This document shows, one piece after another, positions 1-4,434 of a stretch of 5,123 nt of DNA. Each line of letters starts with the position of its first letter. The first letter of the stretch is position 1. Under the pieces are notes generated by a model, which was not told the origin of the DNA, ran no database searches, and saw only the letters and a list, made by a program, of their open reading frames with translations. Both the position numbers and the translations under genes were made by a program. Source of the stretch: Planctomycetota bacterium (GTDB taxonomy: Bacteria; Planctomycetota; Planctomycetia; Planctomycetales; Planctomycetaceae); assembly GCA_026692825.1 (NCBI GenBank), contig JAPLOC010000279.1, positions 7,218-12,340 of the forward strand, in the 5' to 3' direction.

Positions 1-104
1 GCGACAATCCGGCTCTCTTCGATCTCGTCGACCGCGTCGATCCAGAGAAAGGGATCCCGGTGGGGAATCAGGACTTCAATCTGGTCGCGGGTCAGAGCGG
101 GCAC
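1..104 (-). CDS. FabZ/FabA-like 3-hydroxyacyl-ACP dehydratase, N-terminal fragment (continues off left edge)
   Basis: Reading the minus strand leftward from about 104 gives 34 full codons that resemble the start of hotdog-fold hydroxyacyl-ACP dehydratases. The diagnostic stretch is IEVLIPHRDPFLWIDAVDEI, matching the family pattern of a short helix, then I-P-H-R-x-P-F-L-x-x-D-x-V. In the FabZ family these enzymes remove water from 3-hydroxyacyl-ACP in fatty acid synthesis; the catalytic His/Glu lie further in and are outside the window. No ATG is available in this frame: the open frame reaches back to a TGA at 219-221, and the only sensible initiator is GTG at 102-104, just before PALTRDQ. A GTG at 192-194 is also in frame but lies inside a strong hairpin and would add 30 residues with no family look. 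The Shine-Dalgarno is weak, so the start is uncertain. The gene lies 185 nt beyond glnA on the same strand. It could be a FabZ-like paralogue rather than the housekeeping FabZ. Confidence 0.68.
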   Translation of the reverse strand, partial: MPALTRDQIEVLIPHRDPFLWIDAVDEIEESRIV

Positions 105-169
105 GGCGGACTCGAAAAAATGGCGGTCTGTGAGCGAAATCGTAGGATAGCGAACAAGCCCCTCGCAAA

Positions 170-205
170 GAATGCCGCGAGGCGGCTGGAACACCAGCCG
201 CCTCG
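170..205 (-). terminator. Probable rho-independent-type terminator of glnA
   Basis: A perfect 12-bp inverted repeat (178-189 with 194-205) with a 4-nt loop at 190-193 sits 85 nt past the glnA stop codon. Read on the minus strand the stem is GC-rich, the loop is TGTT, and it is followed by CGGCATTCTTTG, an imperfect T-rich tail that begins a few bases after the stem. The stem is strong, but the T tract is interrupted, so termination may be partial or depend on other factors. It also lies upstream of the FabZ-like gene and could act in that gene's leader. Confidence 0.55.
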
Positions 206-289
206 GACATCGCTTGGTTCATTCAACACCTGCTGGCGCGACCAATTCGCAAACCGGCAGACGTCCGAACAATCTCAGTTGTCACAAAC

Positions 290-1729
290 TCAGTTGTCGT
301 AGTACAGAGCGAACTCGTACGGGTGGGGCCGCAGGCGCATCGGGTCGATTTCCTTCTCGCGCTTCCAGGAAATCCACGCTTCGATGAGATCCTGTGTGAA
401 CACGTCTCCCCGGGTGAGGAATTCGTGGTCGGCTTCGAGAGCTTCGAGCGCTTCTTCGAGCGAGCCGGGGGTCTTGCGCGTCTGCGCCAGTTCCTCGGGG
501 CTCATTTCGTAGATATCGCGTTCGAGCGGTTCGCCCGGGTCGATCTTGTTGGTGATCCCGTCGAGGGCCGCCATCAGCACCGCCGAGAAGGTCAGGTACG
601 GGTTGCTGCTGGGGTCCGGACAGCGGAATTCGAACCGCTTCGCCTTGGGATTCGCCGAGTACATCGGAATACGGACCGACGCCGAGCGATTCCGCTGCGA
701 CATCGCCAGATTCACCGGGGCTTCGTACCCGGGGACGAGCCGCTTGTAGGAGTTCGTCGTCGGGGCGGCGAACGCCAGAATCGCGCGGGCATGCTTCAGC
801 ACCCCGCCGATCGCGTACAACGCCATTTCCGACATCCCGGCATAGCCATTCCCGGCGAACAGGGGCTGACCCTTGTTCCACAGCGAGAAGTGAGTGTGCA
901 TCCCGGAGCCGTTGTCCTGGAAAATCGGCTTGGGCATGAAGGTCGCCGACTTGCCATGCTTGCGGGCGACATTGCGGATGATGTACTTGAACCACATCAT
1001 CTGATCGCCCATGGAGAGCAGGTCCATGAACTTCATGTCGATTTCGCACTGGCCGGCGGTCGCCACTTCGTGGTGATGCGCTTCGACCACGATGCCGACC
1101 TTGCGCATTTCCGCGACCATCTCGGCGCGAATGTCACCCAGCGTGTCGAGCGGCGAAACAGGGAAGTATCCCCCCTTCATCGGGATCTTCGAGCCAATGT
1201 TCGCGACCTTCTGGCCCAGCAGGCCCCCCTCGGACTTGGCGGAGTTCCAGGCACCTTCGCTCGAGTCGACTTCGTAGAATTGGCCGTTCGGGGCCGACTT
1301 GTAACGAACGTCGTCGAAAATGAAGAATTCGGGTTCGGGGCCGATGAAGACGGTGTCAGCGATGCCCGTCTGCTTCAGGTACGCCACACCCTTGCGGGCG
1401 ACGTAACGCGGGTCACGCGTGTATTCCTGACGGGTGATCGGATCGACCACGTTGGCAATCACGCTCAGGGTTGGCTTTTCCCAGAACGGGTCGACACGCA
1501 CCGTCGACGCGTCGGGAATCGCCAGCATGTCCGACGCATTGATCGCCTGCCAGCCACGAATCGACGAACCGTCAAATCCCATCCCTTCGGTGAAGGTCTT
1601 TTCGTCCCACGTGTCGATGGGGTAGCTGCAGTGCTGCCAAGTTCCCAGCATGTCGACGAACTTCAGGTCGACCAACTCGGCGCCAACCTTCGTGGCGAGT
1701 TCAAAGAAGTCCTTCGGGGTACCAGCCAT
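290..1729 (-). CDS. glnA: Type I glutamine synthetase (glutamate-ammonia ligase)
   Basis: Makes glutamine from glutamate, ammonium and ATP; cytoplasmic, a dodecamer in this family, central to nitrogen assimilation. The 479-residue length fits bacterial GS I. Family motifs appear in order: FDGSSIRGW (52-60, ammonium-site Asp53), GPEPEFF (130-136, metal-binding Glu132/Glu134), HHHEVATAGQCE (218-229), NGSGMHTHFSL (273-283), SYKRLVPGYEAP (327-338, with Arg330 and flap Glu336), RNRSASVRIP (346-355), FEFRCPDPSSNPYL (366-379) and a C-terminal HPYEFALYYDN. The segment ERDIYEMSPEE (403-413) carries Tyr407 where adenylylated GS has its modified tyrosine, so GlnE-type control is possible. I chose the ATG at 1727-1729 because AGGAGA lies 8 nt upstream (1738-1743) and conserved sequence begins soon after; the in-frame start at 1810 adds 27 residues without family resemblance. 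It seems monocistronic: 484 nt without a gene lie upstream and a hairpin lies downstream. Identification is very secure. Confidence 0.98.
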   Translation of the reverse strand: MAGTPKDFFELATKVGAELVDLKFVDMLGTWQHCSYPIDTWDEKTFTEGMGFDGSSIRGWQAINASDMLAIPDASTVRVDPFWEKPTLSVIANVVDPITRQEYTRDPRYVARKGVAYLKQTGIADTVFIGPEPEFFIFDDVRYKSAPNGQFYEVDSSEGAWNSAKSEGGLLGQKVANIGSKIPMKGGYFPVSPLDTLGDIRAEMVAEMRKVGIVVEAHHHEVATAGQCEIDMKFMDLLSMGDQMMWFKYIIRNVARKHGKSATFMPKPIFQDNGSGMHTHFSLWNKGQPLFAGNGYAGMSEMALYAIGGVLKHARAILAFAAPTTNSYKRLVPGYEAPVNLAMSQRNRSASVRIPMYSANPKAKRFEFRCPDPSSNPYLTFSAVLMAALDGITNKIDPGEPLERDIYEMSPEELAQTRKTPGSLEEALEALEADHEFLTRGDVFTQDLIEAWISWKREKEIDPMRLRPHPYEFALYYDN

Positions 1730-1737
1730 CAACGATG

Positions 1738-1743
1738 TCTCCT
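1738..1743 (-). promoter_or_regulatory. Shine-Dalgarno of glnA
   Basis: The minus strand reads AGGAGA here, followed by 8 nt and then the ATG at 1729. This decides the glnA start in favour of the 479-residue form over the longer reading frame that opens at 1810. Confidence 0.85.
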
Positions 1744-1786
1744 GTCTCTCGGAAGTAGTCGGCCAGGTGGAAAAAAATCGAGCGCG

Positions 1787-1801
1787 TGTCAACTCAGTCA
1801 A
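1787..1801 (-). promoter_or_regulatory. Possible -35-like TTGAC repeats upstream of glnA
   Basis: On the minus strand TTGACT (1801-1796) and TTGACA (1792-1787) lie 9 bp apart, with a further TTGAGC just upstream. TTGACA is a perfect match to the sigma-70-type -35 box. However, no convincing -10 hexamer lies 16-18 bp downstream; that place is a run of seven T (1777-1771) followed by CCACCT. I also see no sigma-54 (TGGC-N8-TTGC type) site. It may be a promoter with a poor -10, or a repeated regulator half-site. Confidence 0.22.
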
Positions 1802-1815
1802 GCTCAACAAGGCTC

Positions 1816-1840
1816 CGACTGCCTATTTATTCAGCAGTCG
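1816..1840. promoter_or_regulatory. Inverted repeat upstream of glnA, candidate operator or leader hairpin
   Basis: CGACTGC (1816-1822) and GCAGTCG (1834-1840) form a perfect 7-bp dyad separated by 11 AT-rich bases in an otherwise GC-rich stretch. It lies 87 nt upstream of the glnA start codon. The two-half-site layout with an AT-rich centre is what a dimeric regulator site often looks like, and the position suits glnA control. It could equally be a hairpin in the 5' leader. No known operator consensus is recognised. Confidence 0.35.
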
Positions 1841-1931
1841 TTGCCGCAGAAGTGCGCGAGCGCCGCGCGGAGTGGGCAGATTCTGGCCTGATCTCCATTC
1901 ATCTGGGCATGTGCGGAGATGTTCCGCAAAC

Positions 1932-1944
1932 AGCGTGCCACGCT
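1932..1944. repeat. 13-bp perfect palindrome AGCGTG-C-CACGCT
   Basis: AGCGTG (1932-1937) and CACGCT (1939-1944) are exact reverse complements around a single central C. With such a small centre it would look more like a protein-binding site in DNA than an RNA hairpin, although a shorter 4-bp stem with a 5-nt loop is possible. It lies about 200 nt upstream of glnA. No regulator is recognised. Confidence 0.35.
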
Positions 1945-1971
1945 CGCGCGGTCAGGATAGCCGGAGGGGGG

Positions 1972-2000
1972 AGGAAAATCCACTGTTGTGGGGTTTTCCT
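1972..2000. terminator. Possible bidirectional intrinsic terminator
   Basis: AGGAAAA (1972-1978) pairs with TTTTCCT (1994-2000), and inside it CCAC (1980-1983) pairs with GTGG (1988-1991) across a TGTT loop, with a small bulge between. The arrangement A-run, GC stem-loop, T-run reads as a short hairpin followed by TTTT on either strand, typical of bidirectional terminators. On the minus strand it would end transcripts leaving the oxidoreductase operon, 214 nt after that stop. The T tract is only four long, so this is tentative. The outer arm also competes with another pairing (1950-1957 with 1997-2004). Confidence 0.35.
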
Positions 2001-2103
2001 GACCTGGCAGACTGCCCCGCCAAGGGTTGGGTCCTTACGGTCGCCCCGCGACCTGACGGGGTGGGTGCGATGCCGATTGGGCCCAGCATGATCGCAAGTG
2101 GCC

Positions 2104-2138
2104 ACACGGCACCGCTGCCGTAGGCGGCTTCCCCGTGT
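2104..2138. other. Stem-loop with branching alternatives downstream of the oxidoreductase operon
   Basis: ACACGG (2104-2109) pairs with CCGTGT (2133-2138), enclosing CCGC/GCGG (2112-2115 with 2124-2127). A competing short hairpin pairs ACGGC (2106-2110) with GCCGT (2117-2121). No T tract follows on either strand, so it is not a classical terminator. It may be part of a 3' UTR or of a structured RNA. Confidence 0.3.
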
Positions 2139-2190
2139 AGGGATTAGGGGAGGGGGGATCGCTCGGTCAGCGGACGGTACCCCACTCGCA

Positions 2191-2207
2191 GTTTGTCGAT
2201 CACAAAC
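2191..2207 (-). other. Small dyad just after the oxidoreductase stop codon
   Basis: GTTTGT (2191-2196) and ACAAAC (2202-2207) form a 6-bp stem with a 5-nt loop, starting 6 nt past the stop codon of the upstream gene. No T run follows on the minus strand, so it would be at most a weak terminator or a 3'-end stabilising hairpin. Confidence 0.28.
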
Positions 2208-2213
2208 AAGCGG

Positions 2214-3335
2214 CTAAACTTGGCCAGACGACAGCGTCGGAACCGCAGTCACACGGCCGGTTTTCGCCGACTCCAGGGCGGCCTGGACCGTGGCGCAAAT
2301 GTGCCAGCCGGTGCGGGCATCGAGAACGGTCGGAGTGTTGTGTGCGATCGCCTGGGCAAAGTTTTCCATCAGGGTGTAGTCGGCGTCGTTCGCCACCCGA
2401 CGGTGTTTGAATTCCTTGTCTGGCTGTCCCCGGTAATACACCCCCACCTCGGGGCGGGCCTCGCTCACAACGAGCGCCCCCTTCGACCCCACGACATGCA
2501 GCTTGATTTCGCCAATGTCCGGATGGCTGGCGTTGCCGATCCGTCCCACGCACAGACTCCCCACAATCCCACGTTCCATTTCCAACGTCACGGTCGCCAG
2601 GTCTTCGACGTGGTTGTCGACATTCACCTGGTGAAAATGCGCCGCCGTCCGCGCGAAGACCCGCTTCACAACGGCTCCACACACCATCTGAATGTAGCCC
2701 AGCGGATAGATCCCCTCATTCGAAAGTTCTCCCAGGGGTTGCGTCCCGACCGCGCCGTCGGAACCGTCGACGTGGGCCGCGATTTGAAAAGTCAGCCAGT
2801 CGATCGGCGGATCGTCTGGTCCGCGCGATCCTGTCGGCGGGCCGGCGTCCTTCGCGAAATAGAAGTCGACATGAATCGACCGGACTTCGCCGATCTCGCC
2901 GTTCGCGATCAGGTCGCGTGCCTGAACAACCGCCGGCAGAAAATTGCGGTTCCACATCAGAAATTTCACGCCGCGCCGTTCGACCGCCGCGACGACCCGT
3001 TCACACTCCGACAGCCGATTCGACATCGGCTTGTCCTGCACCACATGCAGTCCCGCTTCGATCGCCCGGACCGACAGATCGCAATGCCGCTCGGCTTCCG
3101 AACTGACGACCGCCACCTGGACGTTGAAGTCGGCAAGTGCCCGGGCGACATCGCGCACATAGGGGACACCGAACTCGTCAGCGAGTTCCTGATTGCGCTG
3201 ATGCACCCATTCGGGACGGTCGGCGTCGTCGGCGACCACGACAATCTCAAACTGCGGGTGTGCCGCCACACCGCGCGGGACATACGCATGCTTGACCACA
3301 CTCAAAACGACACAACGCCAATGAGGCACCGTCAT
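2214..3335 (-). CDS. Gfo/Idh/MocA family oxidoreductase with atypical dinucleotide loop
   Basis: A 373-residue protein with the two-domain plan of this NAD(P)-dependent family, which mostly oxidises or reduces sugars and related polyols. The N-terminal Rossmann part runs to about residue 125: a first strand at 8-13, a hydrophobic strand IVVVAD (31-36), then AVVSSEAERH (75-84), and EAGLHVVQDKP (93-103), where Lys102 matches the family's E/D-K-P lysine. The C-terminal part has GEIGEVRSIHVDFYF (146-160), the helix motif SNEGIYPLGYIQMVCG (205-220) in place of the common D-x-G-x-H, and VVGSKGALVVSEA (281-293). The usual GxGxxG is missing: the loop reads LSVVKHAYVPRG (11-22). The start is the ATG at 3335, preceded by AAGGGGA (3341-3347); upstream in-frame ATGs at 3362 and 3380 lack a ribosome site. 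It follows its degenerate relative by 60 nt and probably shares the transcript. No signal peptide is evident, so it is likely cytoplasmic. The substrate is unknown. Confidence 0.87.
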   Translation of the reverse strand: MTVPHWRCVVLSVVKHAYVPRGVAAHPQFEIVVVADDADRPEWVHQRNQELADEFGVPYVRDVARALADFNVQVAVVSSEAERHCDLSVRAIEAGLHVVQDKPMSNRLSECERVVAAVERRGVKFLMWNRNFLPAVVQARDLIANGEIGEVRSIHVDFYFAKDAGPPTGSRGPDDPPIDWLTFQIAAHVDGSDGAVGTQPLGELSNEGIYPLGYIQMVCGAVVKRVFARTAAHFHQVNVDNHVEDLATVTLEMERGIVGSLCVGRIGNASHPDIGEIKLHVVGSKGALVVSEARPEVGVYYRGQPDKEFKHRRVANDADYTLMENFAQAIAHNTPTVLDARTGWHICATVQAALESAKTGRVTAVPTLSSGQV

Positions 3336-3340
3336 GACAT

Positions 3341-3347
3341 TCCCCTT
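3341..3347 (-). promoter_or_regulatory. Shine-Dalgarno deciding the start of the oxidoreductase
   Basis: The minus strand reads AAGGGGA ending 5 nt before the ATG at 3335. The alternative in-frame ATGs at 3362 and 3380 have no comparable purine-rich site, so the 373-residue form is preferred. Confidence 0.7.
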
Positions 3348-3395
3348 CCACGAAGGTCGCATGCCAGACTGGAAAACCACCCCGCACTCGCCAAT

Positions 3396-4397
3396 TCACG
3401 CCAGAACATAATGGTCCTCCGGGTGAGCCAACCGAACGGCCGCCGAGCTTTCCGACGACAACCTCGCCCCGGCCAGCACGATTGCCGAGCGACGGAGATC
3501 TTCCCATGTGGTCAACGCGGCGACACGGCCCGCACACGCATCGAGCAGATTGCGTAGACGCGACACCATGGGCAACACCCCTTCGCCGGTGGTTACTCCC
3601 CGGGCTCCGGCCGATCCCAACAGCAATTGGCGATTGTGATGATCGTCGGCGTACGTCGCGCCGGTCGAACCCAGCACGGAGAGGGAAAAGTAATCCTCAG
3701 CCGAGGGGAGCGAGCGGTAGCAATCGAGAATCGCCATCCCACCGGCGCGAAACCCCAATTGAATCTGGAGCGGTCCCACTGGTCCGACGGTGGCCTCGTC
3801 TTCTAATGACTGCGAGGAGACACAGTACAGCGACTCGGGGATTTCACCAAACAGCCAGCACGCCAGATCGATGTTCGCCCGCAACGCCTCCCAGACGGAC
3901 GCTGCCTGCCCCATGTGGGCGTGGCTCCAGTCATGCAACCGCATCAACCCGATCGTCCCCAGTTTCCCGGACATGACCGCCTCTCGGACCGCCTGAACCG
4001 ATGGCCGATGTCGCGACGGCTCACAGACCAGGATCCTGGCTCCCCGCTTTTCCCCCAGGGACCGCAGTTCCTCAAGTTCCGCAACGGGCCATTCCCCCGG
4101 TGTGACGAGCAGCAGGTGTTTTCCCTGATCGACCGCTCGGTGAAGCGAGGCGACTTCAGCTTGTTCATCCGCGATGAGCAGCGCGTCAAATGGAGTCGTT
4201 GGCGTTCTCAACAGGTCGTCCGGGGTCTGAACGGCAACGCCTTGCGAACGCCATGTGTCAATGCCATTGGTGGAACTGCCGTCGCAGGCGACGATCGCCG
4301 TCAGCGTCACGTCGGGGATTCGCCGCAGCGCCGTTACGATCGCGGACGTTTCACTTCCGGCCCATAACGCCAGTCTCAGGTTCGATGTTGCGCTCAT
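3396..4397 (-). CDS. Degenerate Gfo/Idh/MocA-fold protein, probably non-catalytic
   Basis: A 333-residue protein that follows the Gfo/Idh/MocA layout but has lost its signatures. Residues 7-14 (LRLALWAG) form the first strand, but the glycine loop is AGSETSA rather than GxGxxG. At the E-K-P position the chain reads GKHLLLVTPGEWP (92-104), without the lysine. VMSGKLGTIGLMRLHDWSH (141-159) matches the family's G-x-[IL]-G strand entering the second domain. ANIDLACWLFGEIPESLYC (174-192) matches the H-x-I-D...W-L-x-G-E-P helix with Asn for the usual His. VLGSTGATYADD (241-252) matches the later G-x-x-G strand. It therefore looks like a fold relative without redox activity, perhaps a partner subunit of the oxidoreductase that follows. 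The start is the ATG at 4397, with GAAGAG (4407-4412) 9 nt upstream; longer forms would run into the preceding gene. It lies 37 nt after the propeller gene. The frame is intact, so it is not an obvious pseudogene. Confidence 0.78.
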   Translation of the reverse strand: MSATSNLRLALWAGSETSAIVTALRRIPDVTLTAIVACDGSSTNGIDTWRSQGVAVQTPDDLLRTPTTPFDALLIADEQAEVASLHRAVDQGKHLLLVTPGEWPVAELEELRSLGEKRGARILVCEPSRHRPSVQAVREAVMSGKLGTIGLMRLHDWSHAHMGQAASVWEALRANIDLACWLFGEIPESLYCVSSQSLEDEATVGPVGPLQIQLGFRAGGMAILDCYRSLPSAEDYFSLSVLGSTGATYADDHHNRQLLLGSAGARGVTTGEGVLPMVSRLRNLLDACAGRVAALTTWEDLRRSAIVLAGARLSSESSAAVRLAHPEDHYVLA

Positions 4398-4434
4398 TGG
4401 GCGGGTCTCTTCATTGCGGCGCGCCGACTTCGCA

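Larger units (their letters stand above)
1730..2213. other. Gene-free, dyad-rich interval between the oxidoreductase operon and glnA
   Basis: I find no credible coding sequence in these 484 bases. Reading frames that cross it have no family resemblance. It contains the glnA ribosome site, promoter-zone repeats and an operator-like dyad (1730-1840), then a dense set of inverted repeats: 1854-1862 with 1941-1949 (9 bp), 1891-1896 with 1915-1920, 1912-1917 with 1923-1928, 1932-1944, 1950-1957 with 1997-2004, 1972-1983 with 1988-2000, 2039-2044 with 2048-2053, and 2104-2109 with 2133-2138. It should hold the glnA promoter and leader and the 3' end of the upstream operon. A structured small RNA is possible. 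I checked by eye for RNase P RNA, tmRNA, SRP RNA and cobalamin riboswitch core motifs and did not find them. Confidence 0.6.

Noticed and set aside
282..1049. A 255-codon minus-strand frame inside glnA in another phase
   Set aside because: Out-of-frame shadow of glnA with an Arg-rich, low-complexity composition and no family match.
1730..1810. A 27-residue N-terminal extension of GlnA
   Set aside because: It has no resemblance to GS sequences, and AGGAGA sits correctly in front of the ATG at 1729.
323..1891. A 522-codon open frame on the plus strand, antisense to all of glnA
   Set aside because: It mirrors a certain glnA gene, has no recognisable family motif and is rich in arginine and histidine, as expected from the complement of GC-rich codons.
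1899..2105. A 68-codon minus-strand frame between glnA and the oxidoreductase
   Set aside because: No ribosome site or family signal, and it spans several inverted repeats.
1986..2123. A small plus-strand frame of about 45 codons starting at TTG behind a GGAGG-rich stretch
   Set aside because: The purine run is 12 nt away and part of a hairpin; the product is unrecognisable, and the region is better explained by RNA or DNA structure.
1945..2160. A known structural RNA (RNase P RNA, SRP RNA, tmRNA or cobalamin riboswitch), suggested by GAGGAAAATCC and GGTCAGGA-like pieces
   Set aside because: Only short, partial likenesses. The invariant cores (such as GAGGAAAGTCC with ACAGAA for RNase P, or the SRP GGAAG-AGCAG loop) are missing.
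3336..3380. Earlier ATG starts (3362, 3380) for the oxidoreductase
   Set aside because: Neither has a Shine-Dalgarno, whereas AAGGGGA directly precedes the ATG at 3335.
2193..3557. A 454-codon plus-strand frame opposite the Gfo/Idh oxidoreductase
   Set aside because: Antisense shadow: no domain resemblance, Arg/His-rich composition, and complete overlap with a well-supported gene.
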